Source: Adenanthera pavonina
Lineage: Eukaryota; Streptophyta; Magnoliopsida; Fabales; Fabaceae
Assembly (NCBI GenBank): GCA_026686845.1
Contig: JAIVEN010000003.1
Coordinates: 4,714,501-4,778,500 of the forward strand
DNA: 64,000 nt
Reading direction: 5' to 3'
The notes beneath the pieces are model-generated. The model worked only from the letters and a program-made list of their open reading frames with translations, did not search any database and was not told the origin of the DNA. Position numbers and translations under genes: made by a program. How positions within the stretch are numbered: position 1 is the first letter of the stretch; every line of letters begins with the position of its first letter. This document shows, piece after piece, positions 34,961 to 48,100 of this stretch.

Positions 34961-36480
34961 GATATATATATACATATACACATATATATGTTACTGAAAA
35001 AATTTATAGTTGATATTTCATACGTCTTTTTAAAATACAATAATAATATGATAAATATATGGTTATTTAATCTTGAATGCTCTATAAATAGTTCTATTTA
35101 TTAAAATATATTTGTCATGATATTGCCAAAAATTTTTATCAAATTTTAATTAAAAATTATATAAAAATATATAAAATGTTAAGGCATTACAATTACAGTT
35201 TATAAATATCATTAAAAAATTTAAAACACAGATAAAGTCAACTCTTATATAAACATTTTCACTAAACCATAGGGATGGATGTTTCTTTATTTCTAGGATT
35301 AAATCTTGAAATCAGTTCTCAAAGTTATTGTTCTAAAATTTACAAGCTTCACCAAAAATATGTATTAAACTATATAAGAATATTATTTTTAAAATTAATT
35401 AAAAACTCAATTTTTGCCCCAAAAAAAAACTCAGATTCAAGTTGACGGGCAAGTTTATTTGAAAAATACTGTTATCATACAATTGAAAAAACAAACAAAG
35501 GTTTACCAAATATATACGGTTATCCTTTTAATGAAAATACACAAATCTTTTTAGTTTTCTATTAGAGTGGGTAGAAAAGATAAAGTCGTTGCATGTACAT
35601 TTGCACAATTAGTTGTAGAGTTTACATTTGTGAACAATGCAAGTTTTCATTTTTTTTATTATATTGTATATTGATTTGGTGACAAATAATTGGTATATGA
35701 TATTACTGAATAATTTAAATTTGGACATTATTAATCTCAAATGGGAATAACTCTTGCCATAATTTTTTTATCCATAAACACTCAAAGCTAAGACTTTTTT
35801 TTCAAGCATGAGAAAGACATTACTTAAACTAGTTTGAAATTGTATAGAATTGATCATCTATAAAGTAATAAAAAAAATTCAAAAGACTTGCTGGATTACT
35901 GATTCAACCAGTTCACACTTTTCTTAGTTTTTTTTTTTGAGTTATTGGTACAAAATAAAATTATATTGGTAGTAAAAATTCTTCCATATTTTAATATTAT
36001 ATAAGAATGATTCCTGTACAAAATTATTAATAATTATAAATTCAATATATATATTATGGTTATTGATTATTAGTTGTTTATAGTTAATGCAATTTATGTT
36101 TATAGATGAATGGTAACCCTGAATTGTAAAATTTATTATTAGTAACTTTTATTTTTTTTATATAATATTAATATATAAAATTTAAAATATATTAATTTAA
36201 TTACAATTGATTCATTTACGGATCAAAGTAATAAACGACCTATTCAATGATTAATCTGATTTTCGGGAAAATATGCTTTGCCCAACTTACTCTTTAGGTT
36301 CATATAATCATATTCTACATACAAATGATAAAAGAACACTTCTTTCACTAATTAATAAGCGTATGTAGGTTTAAGTATTACACTTTGCACAACTCAAGAA
36401 CAGCTCCCAAGACGATATGTATAACAGCATTGAACAAGCAATGTAATCAGTAGGCAAGAAAATAGAAAAGCCCTGTCCCC
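34961..36480. other. AT-rich spacer
   Basis: This stretch between SCE1 and the GT-rich unit is strongly AT-rich. I see no gene, hairpin or tandem array in it. Confidence 0.5.
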
Positions 36481-36539
36481 ATGGAGAAATGTGATCACTT
36501 TCGCAAATATATAATTAAAAAAAAAAATCATGCCCTCTC

Positions 36540-37935
36540 CTCTCTAAAGTTTCTCCCTGGTCGAGGGAGTTTGATTTCTCGTCAGTATACGAGCCTATTT
36601 CACTCCGTGCCTGTTTCTTGTGAGTGTCCGGTGATTTTTTTCTCTGGTGTTCTCGTGTCCATGTGTGTCCTTTTTTGTGCTCATTGTTGTTTTCTTTGGT
36701 GGTGTGTGGTTCGATAGGGGGATTTGATGGTGTCGCTGCAATCCCTGAAGATATAATCTGCGAGGGGGTTGTTTGGAAGGTGGATCATGTCCTGGTGTTC
36801 CTAGCTCGGTGTTTTGGGGAGAAGGACTTGGAATCATCTATCATTTGTCTCTCAATGCTTGCTGGTCTGCTATGAGGGACTATTGGTGAGATTGTGCGGA
36901 TTGATTGAGGTTGGAATGCTTGGATGGGGCCTATGTTGGTTTATGGATGACGGTGTGGCTGCCAACAAACCTCGATGCATTTGCGTTGATTGAGCTTGAT
37001 CTTGTGTGGATCTTGCTTGTGGTGTTCATCTTGATATTTAGATAGTTAAAAATGAGTTTGGGTACAATCGGTTTTGCAATATAATTATAATAAAAATTAA
37101 TTTTGGACTAACATATTTATATTTGGATGATTTATTTGAAAATTAATTTTAACAAAACTCATAATTTTTCTCTAAATTGAGTTTAAACCCTATCTCATAA
37201 TTAATTTAATTTACTTGAACTAAAATTTAATTTATATTTATTTAATTAAGAACATAATATATCTGATATAATATTTTCTTACAAGTTATGATTTATAAAA
37301 ATTAAAATTTTGAAAGGACATTTTAATTATAAGATAGAAAAAATTTTATGAAAATTTTATTTTTTAAATTTTTTTATTTTTTCTCATTTTTATTGATCCA
37401 TTTTTATCTGACTTTAAAATAAATACATATCAAAATGAAGAAGTAGAACCGAGATGTAGAACCTGAGATGCAGCTCCACTTCTTCTTATTCAAGAATCAC
37501 ATTTTAGCTAAAAAAATCATTTTCCAACGAAACTGGAAAATGAAACCAAACATCATGCATTACTATTAAAACCAAATGTTCACTTAAAACTTGGTTTTAG
37601 TCGTAACACCAAACATGCCATAAATCTGCATTTGTTGTTGCAGTTTTGATCGCGTAAGGGAATGGGACCGAAAGGATGGTTCATTGAACCCCCATCCCTT
37701 TGGAAGGCCATGTTGTAGCCGGTGCTGACTGGTGTTGCTATGCTTGTGGTTCGTTGTACAGGTGGTGGCAAGTTCTGTGATCCTTCATGAGCTTTGCGGC
37801 TAGGGCGGCGAGGGTTTGTTGTTGTGTGGTGGTCAGAGTTTGGTTTCTGCTTTGTCGTTTTGATATGTAGTTTTTCGTTTTGTTGTGTCGTTTTGATGTG
37901 TTTTGCTTTGTAATTTGCTTTTCTGGAATAAATTC
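36540..37935 (+). other. GT-rich unit with an AT-rich interruption, possibly a LINE-like remnant
   Basis: Two unusual GT-rich blocks (about 36550-37035 and 37640-37930) stand out from AT-rich surroundings. The second ends in TTTGTAATTTGCTTTTCTGG followed by AATAAATTC, which resembles the 3' end of a plant LINE or of a transcribed gene. Between them is about 600 bp of AT-rich DNA. The open frames 36481-36875 show no recognisable domain. I cannot identify a reverse transcriptase or any protein, so the LINE idea is only composition-based. Confidence 0.3.
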
Positions 37936-38328
37936 TTAAATATATACATATAAAATAAAAAAATCAAATAGCTGAAAAATAACTTGACGTCAGTGATTCT
38001 AGCATGCAAGCTTTACAGGGCAAAAAGTGAAATCCTCAGGAAATTTTTTTCGAAGGCAATTCCCTAGCTCTCACAATAAGAAATAGAAAACCCCTTATTC
38101 TACATCAAATAATCGTATCAACCAATCGGCGGTTTCATAATATCTAACCTGAAATAGAACGCCAAAAATATTGCATGAACTATCAATTACTTTAGGCCTT
38201 AGGTGGCCTGTACTTCCAAATAGCAGAACTAACCATGAAGAACTGATGTTTCAGTACATATAAAAAGTGGATTGGCCAAGAAGAAAAAAGGCACATACAG
38301 TGGACAGATGTAGGAAGATCTGCAGCGT

Positions 38329-41300
38329 TCAAGCATGACCACTCAGAACTATTGTTGCAACCCTCTTCAATGATTCAGCTGCCTTATGGAGATCTGACTC
38401 TGAATGGGCCGCCGAAACAAATAATCTAATTCCTACGGGCAAACGGCATTTGTCTAAAGTTGATCTCTTGGAAGCAACGACAAACACAGAATCTTCCTTC
38501 AAAACCTGTAGAGGATACATTATCATTAGACACGAAGTTAATGATTACGATGTTACAATTATCAAATAAGATTCTGTTACCCGCTCAGCTATATCTTCCA
38601 GCAGGCGTAGGTCATTTTTCATAGAACCTGTTGACTTCTCCAATCTCAAATAAACAATGGGTGATTCTGGGTTGCTTGCTATTATCAAGCCTTGTGTGTT
38701 TGATAATCCTGCATCAGCCCATGCATTTTTTAGTGAGACAAGATCCTTGTTTTAATGGTTTAAAAAACGAACACTAATAATAGGAACTCTATATGCTTTA
38801 CAAAATCCAAAACAAAGACACCGCCATGCAATGATTGATATAATTCATTGACATCAAAGCCCACCTTTCCATAGCAAAGCAATATTAGTCTTCAGTTTTG
38901 TTATCAGATAGGGATTTTCCTCTAGGATGTCAATAGCTGTAATTGCAGCGCTTGCAAGATATGGGGGCAGAGAAGCAGAAAAGACATAGCCAGAGCTACT
39001 CAATCGCTAAAGAATTGAAAAGAGATATTAGTAATAGGAACATGGATGAAAAAATTGCTGGTATCAAAATTGTGATATTTCTATCAGATTCAAGGAGAAA
39101 TTATGGAAGGAAAATAAAATGGAAAAACTACTTCACAAAGAATCATTAAATCTCTCAAGAGATCAAACTCGTTACTTCTAGCTGTCAAGTAAGACACTTT
39201 CATACTTGGTGATCTATAACTCTAGCACTTCCGGTGCAGAATCCCCCTTCTGTGGCCAGTGCATGTCCCATAGCAGCAGTTATGATATCCAACTTCTCAA
39301 CCTGCAGCGTACAGTCATAAATCACAAATACCAATGCAATTCAAATTATACACAGATTGCACTCAGTGCCCATACACATGCACACGCACACATTGATTTC
39401 AATACATACTGGAACTCCAAAATGTTCAGTAAGACCTCTCCCGGACCTTCCGAGAACACCAATTGAGTTGCTCTCATCCACCAAAACACGAAAACAGTAT
39501 TTCTCCTTCAATCTGATGATCTCATCTAATGATGCAATTTGGCCAGAATTCTGCAAATTTCAAGGGAAAAATGTTAACAGGTCCTGGTCAAGAAATTTCA
39601 GTTTAAAGTGACCAGATGTAAGCCTGGCAACAGCAGTGAAGAGATGAATAGTTCTATTAATATTCTATATGATGGAAGAACAAGAAAAACAAAACAGCCC
39701 AATGAGTGAATGGACAGTCATTCTTTATGCAATAACATTGCAACAGAAGAGATCTAACAGCAACACAGTCATTCTTTCATATGCAATACTGCTCCTGCTT
39801 GTCATCTAGTTTATTTCTTCATACTAGTTGCAAACTGATCCATATAACATGAGAACATATATAGTGCAAGCATATAAAGATCTTGCACCAAACTGATGAG
39901 CACCTTAAGCATATAAATCGAGTTATTTTGAATTTGAAAACAAAGTTAATTCGTTAAAAATTTCACATACAACAAAGAAATTGTTACAGTTGCTAATAAC
40001 TCTACCGTCAGCAGTCCTATTGACAGTTATTCATTTAGAATAATTTAATAATTTACCAACATGCAACAATAAGCAAGCAATTCAATAAAACACCTGATTT
40101 TGAAGATCAGGACCTGAAAGAAATATCTCAAAATTTCAAGTTAGATCAACGCATATGAACAACAGTGTGATGCTACAAAGCTACACTATATGCATGACAG
40201 ACAATACCTACCTGGTAGACAGCTTCAACAACAATGTATCGCCTCACTTTCTTGGCCCGCTTATTTTCTACAGTAATTTTCTCCAGAGTCCCTCTTAAAG
40301 AGTGCATATCATTGTGCTTAAAATACACCACTGTGCTTCTTGAAAGATAAAGGCCATTCTGTATGCCCCAGTGGACTCCCTCATCCCTGTAAAAGACAAA
40401 ACCAACATATATGTGAAACTTAAATCTGAGACTTCACAAGAGATAGCAGTAAAAGCTCCAAAAAGTAGGTCAAATCATTGAGGCTGTAGAAGCCTTGAAG
40501 ATTAAGATAGCAAACAAACCCAGTTGCAAACCATTCGACCATTTTGCCTCTGTAACATCAAAGTTTGAATAATTACAGCCTCCATTCATCACTTTATATC
40601 AATTGCCACTATTTCACTGCAGGATCCGAAATCATTTGTGGCTATGATGGATATTTAAGTGGGATAGGGAACCCTCCCCAAAAAGCTAACTATTAAGGTG
40701 GAAAAACTAACCCACTTAAATACCCCATCGCTATATGTAGGTAGCCCTTTTTGAAACCATTAACCACCAATTCTAATAACAATTGATAGGTATTCAAGTG
40801 GGATGGAAAACCCTCTCCTAAAAATTAGCTATTAAGGTGAGAACTAACCAACTTAAATACCCAATAGAGTGTCTCATACGACATAATGTGAGACTTTGGC
40901 ATCCCATACTATCTTAGTATTCATTAGGCTGGAAATGCCGTTATTCAGCAAGGCATATGCTATATCTTATATTATTAGCTTACAAACGCATACACAATGA
41001 AATACCATACATCCATCGAACTATCCCTTTATGCAATGTCTAGTTATCATTGCTCATTATAAATGTTATGAGGATAAAAAGGAGGGATACGAAAAGCAGA
41101 ATAAAACCAAAAAATTGATATTCAAAGACAAGCTATTGTTTACTTACACAACAATTATATCTCCTTTCTTAGAAAAAGCAGGAATTGCACTAAACATGGT
41201 GGAAAGTCCATAAGAATACAAAATTGAATCAGGGGTTCCCAAAAATTTTGCTATTCTGGCTTCACAGTCTAGGTGGACATCTGGAGTTGAAAAAAGTAGT

Positions 41301-43899
41301 ATCAGAGGAAAAAGCATTTTCTTGCAAATAAGCTTTTTTGAAAAAAAAAAAAATCAACTAGGATATACTATAATATTGAATCTTACCAATTGTTCCATAG
41401 AATCCACGAGGACCACAAGAACCAACACCATATTTCCCTAAAGCAGAAGAACATGACTCCTGAAAGAGAGAGTTACTATTAATTCACTGCATTAACTGAT
41501 GCCCAAAAGCAAAATTTAGTACGGTAAAAGAACTTCCTTACAAGTAGCTTCTCATGACCTATCAATCCAAGATAGTTAGCTGAAGTGAAGTTAATAACTT
41601 CTTTACCATTAACTATGGCATGTGGCCCAGCAGCACTGCATGAAATAGAGCTCATCAGCAGGAAGACAGATATTTTGTCTACTTTCCCCAATAATCCTAT
41701 AAATTGACATCCAAAAAAATTGACATCCAAAAAAATTGAACCCTACAATAGCATTTATCGTTCCAGATTACACAAAAACTCCCAAGAGAATGGATGAATG
41801 TCCAAACATGACAAGTAAACCCCTTGTAAGAATTTGAACTTTAAATTCCACCAAAAAAAGAATTTAACTTTAAAAGTTGCACAACTCTCCATAAGCTTTA
41901 TGTTATGAAGATAATTTAGAAAAAAGAAGGTACTTTGAAATTGAAAATGGTAAATACCTGCAAGTGTTGAATCACTGGGAAGGACTGTGTAGTTACTGTC
42001 TTTCACATTTTTTTTTAATTAAATGACAAAACTTATGAATCTAAGAAAAAGAATTGTAATGAAAACAATAAAGTTCACAAGCAGAACACAACATATATGT
42101 AATTTCAGGAATGGCACTCCACCAGCAAAAAATGAAAAACAAAAATTAAAGCTAAAGGACAATATCTTTGAAAGGGAAAATACATATAATCCCCATGATA
42201 GCCTAATTACAAATTTGGTACGTAAACCTTAAAATGTAATACTTAAGCCCCCAGATTATCACAAAAAATGAAAATGTTACATATTAGTTGAAAGTTGAAA
42301 CTAACAACCAAAGCGGCATGATACATTATATCTCCATCATCTTCCCAAATCCCTGCCTTCGCTTAAAGTACTACATGACAATCATGTGGCTACTAAACAT
42401 TAGTTTTAACTAATATACAACGATTTTACTTTTTGTGATAGTTTAGGGGGGTAAAAGTATTACTTTTAAAGCATACTTAAGGTATAGTTTTCCCTCATAA
42501 AAAATAAATAAAGGTACTCATCCAGGAGAACATCACTCATCACCTTTCCAGCACTGGTGGTTCATACTGCATCTCTTTACTTAGTGGAGGAATCAGGGGT
42601 TCTGGAACCCATTCATCACATAGTTCATCAATTTCCTGCAAGCATTCACATTAGGCATTGCATTACAATAATGTCTAGTTATAACATGATGCATTTCAGA
42701 TTGGGAGGAACAGAGATTACTATATTAAAATATTTTCACTATCCTCTTCAGAGAACAATATAGTAAGGGTCACACGTTGACCAAAATTCAAGTAAATTCA
42801 GACAGCCATGTCATATTCAAAGATGATAGAATAATAACCGAAGATATAAAATGGGCAAGAAAGCTGAAAGGACTGTCCTGCAAAAACAATATCTCTTCCA
42901 ATCTCCAGTTTGTAAGTCTATCCCATCCATATGTTTCTAAAGATTACAACTGCATACTTATTCACGCCAAAAGGCAGTCCTTTGTATCATATTATGTTGA
43001 TGCTAATATACAACCTACTGCCATGGGCAAATGATAAAATCAATCTTCATAAACTGAAATCTTTCATGTATTGAACTTTAAACAACATGATATTTAAAAA
43101 CAATTGAAAAAGGGAACATGAATATCAGAATAGTTCCAAATTTCAAAATGCCAAAAATATAGGCAAAGTAAACTCCGAAGAGCATCAACCTCGGAAGCTC
43201 AAGAAAGTCATAAGCCACCATAGATCCCTAGAATTACTAAAAAGTAAATATCATACTCAACAAATCTCTATTTATAGTATTTTATAATGTTATAGATAAT
43301 GATAGAAATGGCTAGTTAACTACAAAAAAATAAATCTCAATTTCTCACACAAATCAGGGGTAAAGCCCGCCAAAGTTTAATGAATAAGCCAAATAATAGT
43401 CAAATTGTGAAATAATATCATTGATAATCCTCAACAAGCCATCTTTACTTTCACATAAAAGGTCTGCACAACCAATAAATCAGGTGAGCACAAATGACAG
43501 CTACATTATTAATTATCAACTAAATATACACACGGAGAGATATTCAATGAGTTGAAAGAAAGTAAGTCATACTAACATTTTCTCTCAAGGGCCGTTTAGG
43601 AGGCTTGTAACTTTTCTGGGAGAGTAGGAAAAGAATGACCACCAGGAGAACAACTTCAACAAATAAATGTCCTTCAACCAGATGGCAAGAATGAAGAATA
43701 GGTAATCATCAGTCAGTCACATGATGTGTCATCCATATAAAGGAAAAGATATTTCAGTCAAAGGATATCAGATTCTACCGCCAATATGCACTCCAAAAAC
43801 TACAGCTCGTGCAGAAGGAGCATCTAAAGCCAATGTCACCCATTCTAATGTAGTGTTTAGAATATTCTGGACAATATTCTGGACAGCTGACGCCATCAT
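38329..43899 (-). CDS. LCB1: Serine palmitoyltransferase subunit 1 (long-chain base biosynthesis protein 1)
   Basis: LCB1 pairs with LCB2 in the ER membrane to condense serine with palmitoyl-CoA, the first step of sphingolipid synthesis. Twelve exons read leftward: 43899-43779, 43671-43577, 42635-42544, 41635-41542, 41459-41387, 41280-41148, 40386-40212, 39550-39410, 39301-39206, 39006-38865, 38708-38581, 38505-38329. They join in frame through GT-AG introns to 488 aa, close to the family length. An N-terminal membrane segment (HLFVEVVLLVVILFLLSQ) is followed by the CDEWVPEPLIPP block and the aminotransferase-like fold (NYLGLIGHEKLL, GPRGFYGT, DEGVHWGIQNG, VDESNSIGVLGRSGRGL). As expected for LCB1, the PLP-binding Lys is absent (AAMGHALATEGGFCTG); LCB2 supplies it. 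The start could be either of two adjacent ATGs. A truncated duplicate lies at 28.4-30.4 kb. Confidence 0.97.
40649..40863. repeat. Two direct copies of a small hairpin in LCB1 intron 6
   Basis: A unit of about 76 bp occurs at 40649-40725 and again at 40788-40863 with few changes. Each copy starts TATTTAAGTGGG or TATTCAAGTGGG and ends CCCACTTAAATA or CCAACTTAAATA, so each can fold on itself. They look like duplicated miniature inverted-repeat units. Confidence 0.75.
42174..42494. mobile_element. Mutator-type MITE in LCB1 intron 3
   Basis: This 321-bp element begins GGGAAAATACATATAATC and its other end, read on the opposite strand, begins GGGAAAACTATACCTTAAG. About 90-100 bp at each end pair imperfectly, with shared blocks such as TAATACTT and TATCACAAAAA. 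The flanking 9-mers (TCTTTGAAA and TCATAAAAA) match at only six of nine positions. No coding capacity. Confidence 0.7.
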
Positions 43900-45190
43900 A
43901 GTCGTAATATCTCAATTAGTTAAATAACAAGGCTTCAGCATCATTCATGTATTCCATGTAGTTGCACCAGTCAGCTCAAACTACTGCAATATATGGCACC
44001 TTGATAGTTAAAGCCATGCTAGTTCATTTAAAACACATCATACAGTACAGTTACAGAGAAGAGAAACTGATGGAAAATATCAACAGAAAGCATGTTTTTG
44101 TGCTGGTACGTATTTGCCACCATAAAGTACGTCTTTGCGTTGAATTAAAATAATTAAGAGAAGACAGCTTTTCATTTGTTACTCAAACAACGACCTAAAT
44201 AGGCAGTCTAATGCCACGAGGATTCCAGAGCAAGATTAACTCTTGCCACTCTAAGGAGAATAAAGTGATACCAGACTGGAAGTTAAATAGGTTGAAATGA
44301 TTTTTTCCCCAAAAAGTTCAGAGAAACTAATCCCTAGTCCTTACAACCAGTCGAAACAAGAGCTATCTCATAAATATGTATCTTTATGTTTTTCTTTGGT
44401 TATAGAAAATTCATCTGTAGGGCACTATATCCAAGCGGTGTCTGAGTAAACCCGAAAAAGCATAACTCGCTCCAAAAAAATCTAAATCTCAAATAACGAT
44501 TCTTAGATTAGAAGGAATTAACCCAGCATCCCTTCAAAAGCTACGCGCAGCAAAACCAACATTAAACATAACTAAAGGCAATGGTTGCCAGCTGCGCACC
44601 ATCCAATTTCGTCAATATTATATTAATCTCGATAGGAACTCAAACCAACTTTTATACTCGTACATAAGCCACCGTATAACCTTTGTCCGGCCATATCCTT
44701 ATACGTAAAACCACAAAAATAGTCGCTCGAAATTCTCATTTCAAGGCTATGACTGTTGCCAACTAATAAAGTTGCACGGCTGGAAAACGGGAAGGCTCGC
44801 ACTTTGGGGATCCGCAAAACGAAACATAAATGATAGCAATGAATGAAGCATTTTGCAACCGCTTGCAATTAATCAATTCAACACCATATCTAGCAAACAG
44901 ATTCAACCAAGACCGATATTTAAACTTACCTCGCGATTACGCTGGTAAATAGGTTAAGGTAGCAGAGATAGGAGGGCGATTATGAATCTACTCCTTCTTC
45001 GATCAATTCTCAGAGATTCAAATAAAAATGAGAGAGGAAGGGTCAAACAAGTTGAATTTGATTCCCTTTATGTCCATTCCAGTCAGGGATGGATGCCCAT
45101 TAAGGACAAGTCAAGAGCACCAGCTGCGAACTCCCCTCAGAGGCGGCGTCCTTCGTCCCCTTCTTTCTCCCCAGATCCAGATGTGACGTT
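43900..45190 (-). other. 5' UTR and leader intron of LCB1
   Basis: A consensus donor, GAG followed by GTAAGT, ends a probable non-coding first exon at 44932, and an AG acceptor lies at 43911-43912, eleven bases before the start codon. The upstream exon region (about 44932-45190) is more GC-rich than its surroundings and carries no coding sequence I can connect. The leader intron would be about 1.0 kb. This is inferred from splice sites only. Confidence 0.5.
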
Positions 45191-45199
45191 TGTTCAAAG

Positions 45200-48100
45200 A
45201 ACAACAAACATGTATTTTTTTTAACGATAACTGCATAATTTAATAGAAAATCAATATATTATTATTAATTATGAATAATCATCACCATTCAAAATATACA
45301 TAATAAAATTTATAATAAATCAGGTTATAAAAAAATTATAATAAATCATTCAAAAAATAATAATAAATCTCACCATAAATCATATTCATAATTTCATAAA
45401 TGATACGAATTATTTCTTATACTATGTAATATATAGAAAAATGAGTTTAGTGCAGAAACTATATTTATGATATTTTATACCTTACATTGAATTTGAAGAA
45501 TTATTATAACATATGAGTAGTATGATTCATTATAAATTTTATATTTTAAATCAGTAAATTATAATTTTTTCTTACAAACTTTTATATTCTAATTAAAAAT
45601 TTTATCATGCGAAAGATATTTTAAAAAATAGTATATGAACTTTTTGTCATTGTTATTCAAAACATGAATAATCAAAAGTTAATATTTGTAATCATTTAAA
45701 AACATTTATAAATTTATCTTATTCGATATTTGGAATCTTTTTCAAGTGAATTAATAATTATTTTATTGTAACACATTTTGGTTATTAAAAAGAGTAGTCC
45801 AAAATATTTTCAGATAAAATGGTAGTATTTATATATTATCCTACTTCTTTTTTATTATAAAACAGTTTTCTTAATATTTACATCTCAACGACATTTTTTC
45901 GCTTCTCTTATTTACAACACAACCAGCTAAATTGCTTAATTTTACCCAAATTATATGTGATATCATGTATTATACAAAATCAGAGAAATAAGTTATACCA
46001 TATTTATGTTGGCAAAATAAAATTTATACCATATTCATGGCATATAAATAACATGATTGTTATAAATTTTCTATTTTATATTGATTCACATCTTTTTGTC
46101 ATAATCCAGGAATCCATCCAAATGTCTTTTTTTCCCTGCAATGGCACAGTTCCAAGAAGGCAACAACTCAAATTGTCATGTAGGCCAAGAAACCACATTG
46201 TCATACCCCAAACTCATGTCTTCTCGTATCACCTATCTCGACCAAGTTGTTTTTTCTAAAAAAAAATTCAAAATCTGCCACATTGGTTTGAGACTTTGAG
46301 TAGTTGAAATGCTGAGAAATTGAATGTTACTCTTACAGAGTAATTGTAAAGGTCAAGTTAAGTATTTGTTTGAAGAATCAATTAAAAAGATACAAGTTTT
46401 AGCCCAAATCACTATTCCTAGCACTGTGTTACACTGTTACAAACATTGTTGGGCAGGGTTTACATCTCCACCATTCTTTGCTATGCCGATATTGTCATGT
46501 GGTGCATGTCCTCCGTAATTTCCTTCTGCATTTTCCTAACACAAATGGCACTTGTATGATTTTTCCTCACATGTTTCCAAGGTAAATGGGGCTGCCCAAT
46601 TATCGTTCTTTTAGGATTGTGTTAATCTACTGTATGGGTGTTCCTCGCATATTTCCAATGCAATGATATTTCTTTGGCATTGTGTGCCTTATGCATCTTC
46701 CCCATTAATTCTTGAGCAGGGAGATTATTCTTTGGATCCTTCTCCCACAATCCTTTTCTCCTTCACTCCTCTCCTCTCTCTCTTCCACTATCCATCCCTC
46801 GACTCCTTCCTTCTTTTTCTTCTTTCATGGTTAAAAAAAAGCACCCACACCACCTCCTTCCTCCTACCCACAAATCACCATCCAATCTAAATCCTTCACT
46901 GGAATACTCACCGTCTCCACCCATACCGACCGCATCCTTCTTCCGACACATCCTTACTTTTTTATGTATATATAATCTTCTAGATAACTTGTTTGGACTC
47001 GGAATTAATTATGGATGCATTTCTAGCATATTCAGAGTATCATGAGACTTGAACATTGATGAATTTATCGATGTGCAGGGCATGCATTTCATTTCTTTAG
47101 TTTGTTTTCCACATTTTTATATTTGACTCATTTGGATAGATAATGGATGATTTATGCATAATGGATTGGATTTGAAGCCATGGAAGATGTATAGAGGGAC
47201 CTATCAACTGATATGAGGAAACACCCCTTTTTTGCCACTTAATTGTTATTTTGTTTGGTTTTGTCATTATCAATAGGTGGTCTTAAGAAATTGTGGCAAC
47301 TTACTCTATATTTTAGAGCTATGGCTACTAAATAGATGGGGAGTAAGGAATGAAAGAGCTTTGGTTTTATCATTCCAATCATGATAATGTTTATGAATTA
47401 TAATTATATAATTACAATTGTATATATTAATCTCTTGATGCTATTTGTGTCAAGTTATTGGAGTACAATTAAAAAACACTTGGCAACAATTAAAGCTAGA
47501 CTTGGAGGTATTCTTTTGAATTCTTACTCTCTCTTTTTTCATTTTCAAGGCAAATCACTTTTTGATTGGCAATGCTAAACTTTTTAAACAAGGAAACAAG
47601 ATAAAATTGAATAATTGTACTTGGCCTTGTCTACCTTATTTATACCTAGTGAAAACTTTTGAATTAGGGCCCTGGGGAAGGGTGTGTGGGGGCAAAAAAC
47701 ACTTTTCAGTAGTTTGTTTTAAGAACTAAATTGACTATTAAATACTTGAATTCTTTTGATTTATAACATAAAGAAGGATAATTTTGCAAATATTTCACTT
47801 TGAATTGTTTATCATATTATATGCCCGGTAGGTGACGTTGTATGATTTAAAGTTTAGGCTATGCATTACCTAGAGCTCATTGCATATGTTGAAATCATGT
47901 GTTAATTTCCTGTCCTTATGCATAAACATGCATATAATTCAATTTGTTGTTAGTAAAACTCGCCAAGTCCTTTCCTTCTTTTTGATGCATTTGGAATTTT
48001 AAATTGAATTTTGTACATTGGTATTAAGAGAAGTTGAATATTCTTGTATTTTTCAATGCAGTTAAAATTGCATAATTACTAACATGAGTTAACTTATATT

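Noticed and set aside
44623..44868. Minus-strand frame considered as the first LCB1 exon
   Set aside because: The true first coding exon, with the MASAVQNIVQ start and a matching splice phase, is at 43779-43899.
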